DNA of 64,000 nucleotides, taken from NCBI RefSeq assembly GCF_000831645.3, contig NZ_CP012559.1, positions 682,001 to 746,000 of the forward strand. Direction: 5' to 3'. Of this stretch, positions 7,472-16,734 are shown one piece after another (positions within the stretch are counted from its first letter, which is position 1; each line of letters starts with the position of its first letter). The notes under the pieces are model-generated. The model did not search any database. It was not told where the DNA came from and saw only the letters and a list, made by a program, of their open reading frames with translations. The translations under genes and the position numbers were made by a program. The DNA is from Companilactobacillus heilongjiangensis (GTDB lineage: Bacteria > Bacillota > Bacilli > Lactobacillales > Lactobacillaceae).

Positions 7472-10400
7472 ATGGCAAATAAGAAGATCATGTTAAACAA
7501 GAAGCAGTTATTGATTGCTGCGGGCGCAGCCATGACTTTAGGACTGGGAACCACGTTCAGCCATGAGGCCGTTATTCATGCGGCTACTACTACCGATGAT
7601 ACTAGTTCTGTTCCAACACCTTCTGAAAGCTCAAATACAAGTGTGAAGGATGCTACGACAACTGATAGTGGCAGTTCATCAACAACTTCAAATACAACAA
7701 ATGAAAATAAAGAATCCGATACACCAAGTACTCCAACACCAACTGATGTTAGTGGAGGAGATAATGGCAGTTCAACTGGGACAACAAGTTCTGATGTAGC
7801 ACCATCCACAGTGTCATCTGCAATTTCAGGTGAAACAAATGAGCCTGCAACTTTAAAAACACCAGTGACTACAGATTCAAAAGTGGCTCCAGCGACTTCA
7901 ATAGGTACAGCTGTAACTGCGGGCACGGCTGCATCTTCAACTATCCCTGCAACACAATCGGGTTCTACAGCGGTTGTTGAAAGTACATCAATTGAAAAAG
8001 AATCCACGGATCCGGCTACAGCAGCTGTTACTAGTTCAACTACGACACCGTCAACGACCACACCGACTACCCCAGCACCAACAGGTTTAACACCAGTAGA
8101 TACTGCGGCTAATACAATTACATCAGATGCTGATCATACAGATGCAAATGACTTTACCTGGAGTACCAACGATGATACTGGTGAAGCTTCTTTGACTGGT
8201 ACAACTAGTCAGTTGACTGATTCGTCAGTAAATATTCCTACTCAAATTACAGTTACGAATAATAGTTCCAAGGATAGTAAGCAATACAACGTTACGAGCA
8301 TTGGTAATGATGCCTTTGCCAGCAATCAAACGATAACCAGTGTTAAAGTCAACAGCGGGGTTACAAGTATTGGCAATAACGCATTTATTTATTCAACTTT
8401 GAAAAATATTGATTTGACGGATGACACTACCCTAAAAAGTATTGGTGATTTAGCATTTTGGGGTAATCAAATTCCAACAATTGATTTGCCTGACTCCGTT
8501 CAAACTATCGGTAACGAGGCGTTTACTTATAATAGTGCGGTGACTTCAATAACACTGCCAGCCAATTTACAGACGATTGGTGATCAGGCCTTTGCCGCAA
8601 ATACTAGTTTACAAAATATTGATTTTTCAAAAGACACAGCTTTGACAAGTATTGGAGAATCAGCTTTTTCTGGAGATTCTGAAAATAATAAAATTGATTT
8701 AAGCAATAATAATAATTTGATATCTATTGGCAACCAAGCGTTTGTTTATAACAGTAGAAGTACTGAAGTTAAGTTGCCTGATAGCTTGCAGACGATTGGT
8801 GATCAAGCCTTTCTTTCAAATTTAGGCCTCCAAAATATCAGTTTTGGACCTAATTTAATATCAATTGGCAATCAGGCTTTCACTTATGATGGTGATTTGA
8901 CGAGTGCTGATTTTTCTAATGCCAACAAATTGAGTAGTATCGGCAATGGAGCCTTTGAATTCGCCAATCTGACTGGAACTTTGACGTTGCCAAGCAGCTT
9001 GGTTACAATCGGTAATCAAGCATTTAGTGGCAATCACATTGGAACATTGAATTTGAATGAAGGATTGCAGTCAATTGGAGAATCAGCTTTTTCTTACAAT
9101 GATCTGAATAATGACTTAACTATTCCAAGCACGATTAAAAATATCGGTAATGAATCGTTTATTGGTAATCAGTTGACGAGTGTTTCCACCACAGCCTCAG
9201 ACTTTTCACTAGGTGAGAATGCTTTTTCATATAATCGAATTACCCAAGTCAATGCTCCAAACGTTAAAATTGGAACGACTGCTTACAATATAAACAGTGC
9301 AACTAATCAGTTTGCGGCTATTTTCACTGATTCTGCACACAATAATATTTCCGATTACTTTAATCTTGATATTGGTGGTCTTACTGAGAATGCCTTAGGC
9401 ATTACTGAATTATCCAATGGTGTAACGTATAAGAATGGTATTTTCGATATTCCAACAGGTGTGGGTAGTTTTACATTTAGTTGGATTCTGTCACCAGATT
9501 CAGAAGCTGATAAAGGTTACAGTGGTGTTTACGATGTAGTTTTGGATGATCCTAATATTAAAGCAATTAATTCTAGCATTCCTGCAGGTACTAACTGGGA
9601 ACCTGTGGATAATTTTGTCAGTGCATCCACAACATCCGGAAAAGATATACCATTTTCAGAAATTGACGTAAGTGTAACAAATCCTGCTGGAGATGACGTT
9701 AAGACAATAGATACGACAGTGGCAGGTAATTATACAGTCACTTATAGTTATGATAAGACCTTTAAAAGTACGGTCAATGTCGAGGTATATAAGCGTACGG
9801 GAACATTTGATTTAGATGGTACGGGTTCTAAAACTTATAATGGTCAAAATCAATCTTTTGATAATAGTGATTATCAAGTTGTTCTATCGAACGGGACAAA
9901 CTATCAAATTCAAAATGGTGATTTGGAGTTGAATCAAACAGCTAAGAATGCTGGAAACTATACGGTTACTTTGACGCAACAGGGAATTAATAACATTGAG
10001 AATTATGGACAGAATAGTTTATATGATTTAACGATGGGGACGGATACAGCTTCATTTGATATTAATAAAGCTCCGGTTACCATTACAAGTAATGACGCTA
10101 CTAAAGTTGCTGGAACCGATGATCCTAGTTTTACAGCAAAAGTCGATGGATTAGAAAATATTACTGATGGCGATCAGTTAGTTTATAGTATTAGCAGACC
10201 TGATGGTCAAACGGTTGGCAGCTATGATTTATCGGTTGTTGCTAATGCCACTGACAATCCTAATTACGATATTACAACTTTGAATACTGGTAAATTAACA
10301 ATCACAGCTGCTGCTAAAACTATCAATGGTAGCGACTATACAATGCACGTAGGTGATCCAACGCCAACTGCTAATGATTTTAAAGCCACTTCAACAGATG

Positions 10401-11068
10401 AAAATGCTCAATCTCAGACAGTTAATGTCGACCTTACACAGGCCAATCTGAATGCTGCTGGTACATATAATGTTGTTTTGAGTACTGCGGACGGACAATC
10501 AAAGAATGTTAATTTGATAGTTCTTGCAAAAGATACTACCGGACCAGTTGATCCAACGGACCCCACAGATCCAACAGATCCAACGGACCCAACAGATCCA
10601 ACAGATCCAACAGATCCAACAGACCCAACAGATCCAACGGACCCAACAGATCCAACGGACCCAACGGACCCAACAGATCCAACGGACCCAACGGACCCAA
10701 CAGATCCAACGGACCCCACAGACCCAACGGATCCAACAGACCCAACAGACCCAACAGACCCAACAGATCCAACAGATCCCACAGACCCAACGGACCCAAT
10801 AGATCCCAAAGATCCATCAGTTCCAAACACTGAATCCAAAGGTAGCGGTGAATATATTGTTTCGGGAAATGTCTATTATGTTCCTGGTCCAAAAGGAAAG
10901 AGCAATGGTACTTTAATTGCTACCAATTATCGTCCAACTTATCAAAAATCCAATGTCGCAACGTTCCCTCAAACCGGAAATAACAGCGGAATTGGAATGC
11001 AAATTTTGGGTGTTTTGATTGGTATTTTGACATTTGGTGTAATCGATATCAAAAAAGTACATCATTAA
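7472..11068 (+). CDS. Large secreted surface protein: BspA-type leucine-rich repeats, MBG-like domains, Asp-Pro-Thr wall spacer, FPQTG sorting signal
   Basis: About 1198 residues from ATG 7472, chosen over the in-frame ATG at 7421 because AGGACGG (7456-7462) is well placed and the signal peptide then starts normally (MANKKIMLNKKQ, hydrophobic core, cleavage after HAA). Order: signal peptide; about 170 residues of Ser/Thr-rich linker; a run of LRR_5/BspA-type repeats (recurring TIGNQAF, SIGESAF, TLPSSL); an Ig-like region; two MBG-type domains (TYNGQNQSF, ITSNDATKVAG); 27 uninterrupted DPT triplets; then FPQTG, a hydrophobic helix and KK, a sortase-A type anchor with Phe in place of Leu. Likely role is adhesion to host or matrix polymers, by analogy to BspA proteins. 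Confidence 0.9.
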   Translation: MANKKIMLNKKQLLIAAGAAMTLGLGTTFSHEAVIHAATTTDDTSSVPTPSESSNTSVKDATTTDSGSSSTTSNTTNENKESDTPSTPTPTDVSGGDNGSSTGTTSSDVAPSTVSSAISGETNEPATLKTPVTTDSKVAPATSIGTAVTAGTAASSTIPATQSGSTAVVESTSIEKESTDPATAAVTSSTTTPSTTTPTTPAPTGLTPVDTAANTITSDADHTDANDFTWSTNDDTGEASLTGTTSQLTDSSVNIPTQITVTNNSSKDSKQYNVTSIGNDAFASNQTITSVKVNSGVTSIGNNAFIYSTLKNIDLTDDTTLKSIGDLAFWGNQIPTIDLPDSVQTIGNEAFTYNSAVTSITLPANLQTIGDQAFAANTSLQNIDFSKDTALTSIGESAFSGDSENNKIDLSNNNNLISIGNQAFVYNSRSTEVKLPDSLQTIGDQAFLSNLGLQNISFGPNLISIGNQAFTYDGDLTSADFSNANKLSSIGNGAFEFANLTGTLTLPSSLVTIGNQAFSGNHIGTLNLNEGLQSIGESAFSYNDLNNDLTIPSTIKNIGNESFIGNQLTSVSTTASDFSLGENAFSYNRITQVNAPNVKIGTTAYNINSATNQFAAIFTDSAHNNISDYFNLDIGGLTENALGITELSNGVTYKNGIFDIPTGVGSFTFSWILSPDSEADKGYSGVYDVVLDDPNIKAINSSIPAGTNWEPVDNFVSASTTSGKDIPFSEIDVSVTNPAGDDVKTIDTTVAGNYTVTYSYDKTFKSTVNVEVYKRTGTFDLDGTGSKTYNGQNQSFDNSDYQVVLSNGTNYQIQNGDLELNQTAKNAGNYTVTLTQQGINNIENYGQNSLYDLTMGTDTASFDINKAPVTITSNDATKVAGTDDPSFTAKVDGLENITDGDQLVYSISRPDGQTVGSYDLSVVANATDNPNYDITTLNTGKLTITAAAKTINGSDYTMHVGDPTPTANDFKATSTDENAQSQTVNVDLTQANLNAAGTYNVVLSTADGQSKNVNLIVLAKDTTGPVDPTDPTDPTDPTDPTDPTDPTDPTDPTDPTDPTDPTDPTDPTDPTDPTDPTDPTDPTDPTDPTDPTDPTDPTDPTDPTDPTDPIDPKDPSVPNTESKGSGEYIVSGNVYYVPGPKGKSNGTLIATNYRPTYQKSNVATFPQTGNNSGIGMQILGVLIGILTFGVIDIKKVHH
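10550..10792 (+). repeat. 27-unit Asp-Pro-Thr coding microsatellite (9-bp unit)
   Basis: 243 bases made of 27 units GAY-CCM-ACR, followed by single DPI, DPK and DPS variants. Asp codons alternate GAT/GAC and Thr codons ACA/ACG, so the DNA repeat is imperfect and longer blocks are duplicated. Unit number is likely to vary by slippage or recombination, changing the length of the wall-spanning stalk. The long antisense and alternative-frame open stretches here are by-products of the repeat. Confidence 0.95.
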
Positions 11069-11180
11069 TAAAAATATCTGTTAATTTCCATGGTTATTTA
11101 TGTCGCAAATATTGTAATAACGCGTTTACTTTGATAAAATAATATGCGGTTTATAATAATCATGAAAGAAGGAAACAGAA

Positions 11181-11915
11181 ATGTCAGGACATTCAAAATG
11201 GCATAACATCCAAGGTAGAAAAAGTGCCCAAGATGCCAAGCGTGGTAAAATCTTCCAAAAGTTGTCTCGTGAGTTATTTATGGCAGCTAAGGCGGGTGGC
11301 TCCGATCCTAACGATAATGCTGCCCTTCGTTTGATAGTAGATAAAGCTCGTGCAGCCAATATGCCAAAGGACAACATTAAACGTGCCTTAGACAAGGCTG
11401 ATGGCGGTAGTGATGAACATTATGATGAAGTTACATACGAAGGCTACGCTCCAGGTGGAGTTGCAGTTCTAGTAGAAGCTTTGACAGATAACAAAAACAG
11501 AACTGCTTCTGCCGTACGTGTTGCATTTACCCGTAACGGAGGAAGCATGGGCTCAAGTGGCTCAGTTGCTTACATGTTTGACCGTAAAGGTTATATCGTT
11601 CTTGACCGTACAAAGAACTCTCAAGATGAAGATACTGTTTTAATGGATATCATGGATCTTGGCGCTGATGATCTTCAAACATCAGATGACGCTTATGAAA
11701 TCTATACTGAAGCTAAAGAATTCGCTGCTGTTCGTGACGGATTAATTGAAAAGGGTTATGAACTTGCCGACTCAGAGTTGACAATGATCCCTCAAAATAC
11801 AACTCCAGTGCCAGAAGATAAACAAGAACAATTCGAACACATGATCGACCAATTGGAAGATGATGAAGATGTTTCTGAAGTTTATACTGCTGCTGCAGAT
11901 GACGATGAAGAATAA
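11181..11915 (+). CDS. yebC: YebC/PmpR-family protein (TACO1-like)
   Basis: 244 residues, the family length. It begins [20 protein letters not shown], the universal N-terminus of this family, with the central [10 protein letters not shown] and [14 protein letters not shown] motifs and an acidic C-terminal tail. Members have been described as DNA-binding regulators and, more recently, as factors that help ribosomes through proline-rich stretches. The neighbouring surface protein with 27 DPT triplets would be an obvious proline-rich client, but that link is only suggested by proximity. RBS GAAGGAAAC precedes the ATG. A terminator follows at 11927-11961. Confidence 0.95.
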   Translation: MSGHSKWHNIQGRKSAQDAKRGKIFQKLSRELFMAAKAGGSDPNDNAALRLIVDKARAANMPKDNIKRALDKADGGSDEHYDEVTYEGYAPGGVAVLVEALTDNKNRTASAVRVAFTRNGGSMGSSGSVAYMFDRKGYIVLDRTKNSQDEDTVLMDIMDLGADDLQTSDDAYEIYTEAKEFAAVRDGLIEKGYELADSELTMIPQNTTPVPEDKQEQFEHMIDQLEDDEDVSEVYTAAADDDEE

Positions 11916-11926
11916 TTTTAAAAAAT

Positions 11927-11961
11927 AAAGACTACTGACTTTTGTCGGTAGCCTTTTTTTT
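11927..11961 (+). terminator. Intrinsic terminator of yebC
   Basis: Stem GACTACTGAC / GTCGGTAGCC around TTTT, then eight T residues. It ends only about 30 bases before comGA, with no obvious promoter in between. Confidence 0.88.
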
Positions 11962-11992
11962 GCGTAATTTTTTAGAGAAGGGAGGTTGAGAT

Positions 11993-12961
11993 ATGACTGC
12001 TGAAACGATGGTTAGTAATTTGTTAACTGAAGCATGTACGAATAAAATCTCGGATATTTACTTTTTTCCACGCGATGGATTTTATCATTTGGAAGCTCGA
12101 AATTCACTGCAGAGCTATACCGTGGCTGATTTAACGATTGAGGAGACAATGGCTATTATGAATTATTTGAAATTTAACTCTGGTTTGGATGTTTCGGAAA
12201 GGCGGCGGGCGCAGAAAGGTGCGTTCAATTTTGTTTATCAAAACCGCAATATTTTCATCCGTATATCTTCGGTCGGAGATTTCAAAAATCGTGAGTCGAT
12301 GGTTGTCCGCTTGATTTATCCACCAGAATTGAATTCACAAATTGACGAGGGGATTATTGAAGAACTGATGCCAATTTCCAAACGTAAAGGCATGATGATT
12401 TTTGCAGGTCCAATGGGTTCGGGAAAGACGTCATTAATGTATGCGTTGGGGCGGCAATTGAGCTGGAATAAGAAAGTTATGTGTATTGAGGATCCAATTG
12501 AAATTGCAGAGGATAATTTTCTACAATTACAGGTCAATACTGAGGCGGGGATGACTTATGAGGAGTTGATTAAGACCAGCTTACGGCACCGCCCTGAGGT
12601 TTTAATCATTGGAGAAATCCGTGATAGTCAAACAGCCAAACAAGCTGTACAGGCGGCCATTTGTGGCTATACAGTCATGACAACGATTCATGGCAAGTCT
12701 AAGTATTCAGTTATCCAACGTTTGCGACAATTTGGAGTGAACGATACCGAAATTCTCAACGCCGTAAATTATATTTCTTATCAAAGACTAGTTCCGACGG
12801 AATATGATTTAAAATTATTCCTCGATATTATGGAGAATGACGAGATTAGAGCTTTTATCAAACAAGATATTACTGATGATAATTGGAAACAACTGTTAAA
12901 AAATTCATATAATATGGGTCAAATAAATGAAGATACTTACCAAGAATTTATTTTCGGATAA
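11993..12961 (+). CDS. comGA: Competence pseudopilus assembly ATPase ComGA
   Basis: 322-residue PilB/GspE-type secretion ATPase that powers assembly of the DNA-uptake pseudopilus at the inner face of the membrane. Walker A is GPMGSGKTS (139-147), the Asp box is IEDPIEI, Walker B is LIIGEIRD (about 204-211) and the His box is TTIHGKS. It lacks the long N-terminal domain and zinc finger of PilB, as normal for ComGA. RBS GGGAGGTTGAG precedes the ATG. It is the first gene of a seven-gene comG operon and overlaps comGB by 35 bases. Confidence 0.95.
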   Translation: MTAETMVSNLLTEACTNKISDIYFFPRDGFYHLEARNSLQSYTVADLTIEETMAIMNYLKFNSGLDVSERRRAQKGAFNFVYQNRNIFIRISSVGDFKNRESMVVRLIYPPELNSQIDEGIIEELMPISKRKGMMIFAGPMGSGKTSLMYALGRQLSWNKKVMCIEDPIEIAEDNFLQLQVNTEAGMTYEELIKTSLRHRPEVLIIGEIRDSQTAKQAVQAAICGYTVMTTIHGKSKYSVIQRLRQFGVNDTEILNAVNYISYQRLVPTEYDLKLFLDIMENDEIRAFIKQDITDDNWKQLLKNSYNMGQINEDTYQEFIFG

Positions 12962-13940
12962 GAAGATCAAAACTAGTCAACAAGCCGAGTATTTATTAAT
13001 TATTAGCAAGTTGTTGAAGAATGGATTTTCACTAAGTCAGTCAATTAATTGTTTACGCTTACTTGATGATCGTCAAAAAATATTTGAAAAGATTAATCAG
13101 GATTTGCAAAGTGGTCAGATGATTTCACAATCACTCAGACATTTACAGTTACCGACGGTGATTTTTAATCAACTGGTGATTGCCCAAGAGCACGGAAATA
13201 TTGCACTATCTCTGGAACAAACAGGTCAACTATTGAAAAATCAGGCCAGGCAGAAAAGTAAATTGAAGGAATTGCTGGCTTATCCATGTTTCATTTTGGC
13301 CTTTCTTTTTACGATGTTGATAGGGATGAAAATTTATATCATTCCACAGTTGGAAATTGCCGATGGTGGTAAGAATATTGATTTATTTTTACAATTACTA
13401 CTTGTTTCGATTGTGATTATCTTAGTAAGCGGACTTATTTTTACATGGAAAATACGTAAGAAACACGAATATCAAAGGGCATTAATCCTTGTGAAATTAC
13501 CGGCAATAGGTCAGATATATTTGAACTTTTTCCAGTTTTTAATTTTGCAAGGATTGGGAATGCAGTTGGGTAGCGGAATGAATTTATTTGATATTTGTGA
13601 ATCTAACAACCGCTTTCAAAAAGGTTCAATCCAAGTATATTTAGCAGATAAATTTGTCAAAAATCTGACAGTAGGTAAAAGTATGTTGGAATTGATCGAT
13701 GACGAACCACTATTGCCAAAACAATTGCGAGTGCTTTTGGAAGCTGGCGAGAGTGGTTCACAATTAGCCGACGACTTATTGCTGATGTCAGAATTAAAAT
13801 TTGAGGAAACACAAAGAGGGTTGAAGAAACTGTTGAATTTGGTTCAACCAATACTGTTCGGAATCATTGCGCTAGTAGTGGTGGTGACCTATTTAATGGT
13901 TTTAATGCCAATATATGTAATGATGAAAGGGATGTCGTAA
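12927..13940 (+). CDS. comGB: Competence pseudopilus membrane platform protein ComGB
   Basis: 337 residues, T2SF/PilC-like. It contains two cytoplasmic helical F-domains and three membrane helices (about 113-140, 158-178 and 313-333). SQSINCLR and GNIALSLEQTGQLLK in the N-domain and the Gly-rich LLEAGESGSQLADDL in the C-domain are family-typical. The ATG lies inside the end of comGA, giving a 35-base overlap and probable translational coupling. It would be the inner-membrane platform for ComGA and the pilins. The stop codon is followed directly by the comGC start. Confidence 0.92.
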   Translation: MKILTKNLFSDKKIKTSQQAEYLLIISKLLKNGFSLSQSINCLRLLDDRQKIFEKINQDLQSGQMISQSLRHLQLPTVIFNQLVIAQEHGNIALSLEQTGQLLKNQARQKSKLKELLAYPCFILAFLFTMLIGMKIYIIPQLEIADGGKNIDLFLQLLLVSIVIILVSGLIFTWKIRKKHEYQRALILVKLPAIGQIYLNFFQFLILQGLGMQLGSGMNLFDICESNNRFQKGSIQVYLADKFVKNLTVGKSMLELIDDEPLLPKQLRVLLEAGESGSQLADDLLLMSELKFEETQRGLKKLLNLVQPILFGIIALVVVVTYLMVLMPIYVMMKGMS

Positions 13941-14308
13941 TGAAGAAAATTCGTAAAGGTTTTACACTAATTGAAATGGTGATTGTACTGTTTATTATCT
14001 CGTTGTTGTTGTTGATTATGATTCCGAATTTGGTTCAACAAAAGGATCATGCGGATAAGCAGTCAACTGAAGCTTTTAAAACAACTTTAGTTACACAAGC
14101 GGGACTATATTTGGAAAATAATCCTGCTAAGACTGAAGAAAAAGTCACTATTGGGGATTTAAGAGATGGAAAATATATCACGGCTTCTCAAGCTAAAAAA
14201 GCAGAAAAACTACAAATAGGCGTGAATGATAATATTTTGGATAAGATTAAGGATGATACAACGATTAATAAGAATGAAAAGCCAGATCCAGCTAAACCAG
14301 AAAAATGA
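13940..14308 (+). CDS. comGC: Major competence pseudopilin ComGC
   Basis: 122 residues. The prepilin signal KKIRKGFTLIEMVIVL shows the G|FTLIE cleavage site and the glutamate at +5, followed by the hydrophobic assembly helix. The rest is a small hydrophilic domain with a Lys/Pro-rich end. As the major pseudopilin it polymerises into the fibre that pulls transforming DNA through the wall. The ATG overlaps the comGB stop (TAATG). The prepilin peptidase comC is not in this window. Confidence 0.93.
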   Translation: MKKIRKGFTLIEMVIVLFIISLLLLIMIPNLVQQKDHADKQSTEAFKTTLVTQAGLYLENNPAKTEEKVTIGDLRDGKYITASQAKKAEKLQIGVNDNILDKIKDDTTINKNEKPDPAKPEK

Positions 14309-14754
14309 TTCAAAGAATTAGAGCAGGTTTCACCCTTTTGGAAACAGTAATCGGATTGGGAATCTTTTGTTTGTTAACAACTATTTCACTGCATAACGTC
14401 AAAGATTATCAAGCAAAATTGGAAGAAAAACAGGCATTAGAATGGTTTAAAGATACTTTTAAAGGTGTTTATAATCGAGCATACCTGACACATCAAGGTA
14501 GCAAAATGATTATCGAAAATAAAAATACTATTGTTTTTGATATAACGCAAAACGGTGAGAATGGTGACAAGGTGGTAAGAAGAAAACTACCTTCAACAAT
14601 GACTGTTTTTGATAACTCCTCAGGTCAACATATGATTTATGGTACGGGGAAAAGCTCTGCTGCTAGGATAACTTTTAGTTCGAGTCTGACTCACAAGAAA
14701 TATATTTATAAGATTCAGATGGGATGGGGCGAGATTATTGAAGAAAAAACATGA
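14305..14754 (+). CDS. comGD: Minor competence pseudopilin ComGD
   Basis: 149 residues with the type IV prepilin motif AGFTLLETVIGLGI near the N-terminus (cleavage G|F, Glu at +5) and a single hydrophobic helix. The ATG overlaps the comGC stop by 4 bases (AATGA). Position four in the operon and size agree with ComGD, which forms part of the initiating tip complex of minor pseudopilins. Assignment rests on order and motif, since minor pilins diverge quickly. Confidence 0.88.
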   Translation: MIQRIRAGFTLLETVIGLGIFCLLTTISLHNVKDYQAKLEEKQALEWFKDTFKGVYNRAYLTHQGSKMIIENKNTIVFDITQNGENGDKVVRRKLPSTMTVFDNSSGQHMIYGTGKSSAARITFSSSLTHKKYIYKIQMGWGEIIEEKT

Positions 14755-15019
14755 AGGATTTATTCTGCTAGAGTCTTTGACTGGATTTGCCATTTCATTG
14801 ATGATTATTTTGACTTTAAGTTATTGTGTAAATGAACAATTCAAGTTATTGAGTCACTGGGAAGAGCAAGTTAATGCAGATAAAATAATCTTGATGCATC
14901 TAAAAAGTAAACAAATACCAAATTTATTGATTATAAAAGGCAAAGAGTATTCTTTTACAAATACCTCAAATTCCTACCAAGTGGAAGTAAATAAAAATGT
15001 GTATCAAATTAAAAAGTAA
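14738..15019 (+). CDS. comGE: Minor competence pseudopilin ComGE-like
   Basis: 93 residues. The N-terminus KKKHEGFILLESLTGFAI is a prepilin signal (G|FILLE with Glu at +5) followed by one hydrophobic helix. Start codon: the frame opens at TTG 14738 inside comGD, 16 bases before its stop; no better start is available. Length and place in the operon match ComGE. Sequence similarity to characterised ComGE cannot be judged by eye. Confidence 0.82.
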   Translation: MKKKHEGFILLESLTGFAISLMIILTLSYCVNEQFKLLSHWEEQVNADKIILMHLKSKQIPNLLIIKGKEYSFTNTSNSYQVEVNKNVYQIKK

Positions 15020-15443
15020 GCATTCAGGATTTGTTTTGTACGAGGCTGTAGTTTCGCTAATGATAACGATTATGACGTTAGGAATACTGCAACAGTCGCT
15101 TCAGATTTTACATAATGTTCAAAAAACAACATTTCGAGACCAACTACGCTGGCATATTACCCAAGAAAAGCTACAAGAATTACTAGGAAAAAGTAAAATT
15201 ACAGGCGCTTTTGGAAATAGACTTTTTTATAAAGATGAGAATGATAAAACAAAAGCAATTAAAATGTTGGGTAATTATGGCCGAGCAATATTGGCAATCG
15301 AAAACGCTGATAATCGAGGATATGAGCCGATGATGACAAATTTAAATGATATAAACATTGAAAAAAAAGATAAATTGGTTATCATTACAACAGAGAATAA
15401 AGCCGGTCAAACTTCACAGATGTGTCTGATCAATGATCCGTAA
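14997..15443 (+). CDS. comGF: Minor competence pseudopilin ComGF
   Basis: 148 residues. The prepilin-like N-terminus is KHSGFVLYEAVVSLMI (G|FVLYE), then a domain with RDQLRWHITQEKLQELL that resembles the ComGF family (Pfam ComGF). It overlaps comGE by 23 bases and comGG by 11 bases. It would be a minor tip pilin of the DNA-uptake pseudopilus. Confidence 0.85.
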   Translation: MCIKLKSKHSGFVLYEAVVSLMITIMTLGILQQSLQILHNVQKTTFRDQLRWHITQEKLQELLGKSKITGAFGNRLFYKDENDKTKAIKMLGNYGRAILAIENADNRGYEPMMTNLNDINIEKKDKLVIITTENKAGQTSQMCLINDP

Positions 15444-15651
15444 AATACTTTTCGACAATCAAAAACATAGCGGAACTGTACTGTTAAATAGTATATTAGT
15501 ACTTGCGGTTTCAATTATGGTTGTCGGTTATAGCACGTCGTATTTAAGCAATCAGATCAACGATTACCGGCAGTTAGACAAGATTTACCGACAACAAATT
15601 AAAGATGAAATTCATAATAAACCTAAAGAAAAATCCTTAAGTAATTTGTGA
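15433..15651 (+). CDS. comGG: Competence protein ComGG-like (short)
   Basis: 72 residues. The N-terminal KHSGTVLLNSILVLAVSIM has the hydrophobic helix of a pilin-like protein but lacks the conserved Glu at +5 (Asn instead), as in other ComGG proteins. The C-terminal part is a short charged helix, so the protein is shorter than Bacillus ComGG (about 120). It is the last gene of the overlapping comG series. Assignment is by position. Confidence 0.75.
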   Translation: MIRKILFDNQKHSGTVLLNSILVLAVSIMVVGYSTSYLSNQINDYRQLDKIYRQQIKDEIHNKPKEKSLSNL

Positions 15652-15710
15652 ATCCTTGAATTAAATCAGTTCCAACGTTAAAATTTTATTATTAAGCAAA
15701 GAGGTTAACT

Positions 15711-16724
15711 ATGTCCGAAAAAGATATGCAGTCGTATTTTGATAAGCTAAATGAAGCCAATACATTATTGGGAAAGTCCTTGAAAGTTGGCAACGTCGAT
15801 GCACTTGCTGAAACATTGACTAATATTTCCGACAATAAAGTTTATGTGGAAAATGATGTTCCAGATAAAGATACTGTCGCTAAATTAGAGGCTATTTACA
15901 AAGATTTGAAAGATTTAAATCTTACGCCTTCACAGTTAAAGCAAGCCATCACTGTTGCAATTATTAAAGCTCAAAAGGATGATAAAACTGAAGTCAACAA
16001 GTTGATGACTCCGGATGCAATTGGTTTGATTGCTAGTCTCATTGCTTATGAGGTACTAAATGTTCAAAATAAGACGAGTGTCAACGTAGTTGATCCAACT
16101 GTTGGAACTGGTAACTTATTGATTGAGTTTATTGAACAATTGAACATGACAGATAAGTTCAAAATCAATGCTGCGGCACTTGATAATGACGATACTTTGG
16201 TTGCTTTGGCAAAGTCTTTCAGTGAAGTGATGAACCTTAATTTGGATGCTTATCATCAAGATAGCATTGCCGAGTGGGACATTACTGATATTGATATGGC
16301 TGTTGCTGATTTGCCAGTTGGTTATTATCCAGTTGACGAGAATGCATTGAAGTTCAAGACGAAAGCCGATAAGGGCCATTCTTATGCTCATCATTTATTG
16401 ATTGAACAAACGATGAAAAATTTAAATGATGGTGGAATCGGTATATTCATTGTGCCTTCACAAATTTTCCAAACAGATCAAGCTAAGAAATTATCCGAAT
16501 GGATGGTTTCAAGTGTTTATTTACAAGCTGTTCTTGATTTACCTGCTACATTATTTGCTTCAAAAGAAGCTCAAAAAGCAATCGTTGTTTTACAAAAACA
16601 CGGTGGTAATGCTAAGCAAGTAGGAAATGTTTTGATGGGCACAATACCAGATACCAATAATCCAAAGTTGTTTGAAGGGTTTAAGGACCAGTTGCAAGAC
16701 TGGGCGAAAAATTTTAAAGGTTAG
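15711..16724 (+). CDS. Class I SAM-dependent methyltransferase (YtxK-like) of the comG-ackA locus
   Basis: 337 residues. An N-terminal helical region is followed by a Rossmann methyltransferase core with SAM motif I VDPTVGTGNL (about 127-136) and a motif IV position reading ADLPVGYYP instead of the NPPY/F of N6-adenine DNA methylases. The degenerate motif IV means it may not modify DNA bases; the target is unknown. This gene is regularly found between comG and ackA in lactobacilli and bacilli. ATG 15711 follows AAAGAGG. It lies 10 bases before ackA and probably forms an operon with it. Confidence 0.85.
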   Translation: MSEKDMQSYFDKLNEANTLLGKSLKVGNVDALAETLTNISDNKVYVENDVPDKDTVAKLEAIYKDLKDLNLTPSQLKQAITVAIIKAQKDDKTEVNKLMTPDAIGLIASLIAYEVLNVQNKTSVNVVDPTVGTGNLLIEFIEQLNMTDKFKINAAALDNDDTLVALAKSFSEVMNLNLDAYHQDSIAEWDITDIDMAVADLPVGYYPVDENALKFKTKADKGHSYAHHLLIEQTMKNLNDGGIGIFIVPSQIFQTDQAKKLSEWMVSSVYLQAVLDLPATLFASKEAQKAIVVLQKHGGNAKQVGNVLMGTIPDTNNPKLFEGFKDQLQDWAKNFKG

Positions 16725-16734
16725 GTGAGATTAA

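Noticed and set aside
10414-10892. Antisense and alternative-frame open stretches over the DPT repeat
   Set aside because: A 9-bp repeat keeps several frames open; composition is pure repeat.
12037-12044. TACGAATA, like a competence sigma-factor cin-box
   Set aside because: Lies inside the comGA coding sequence and not at a promoter position.
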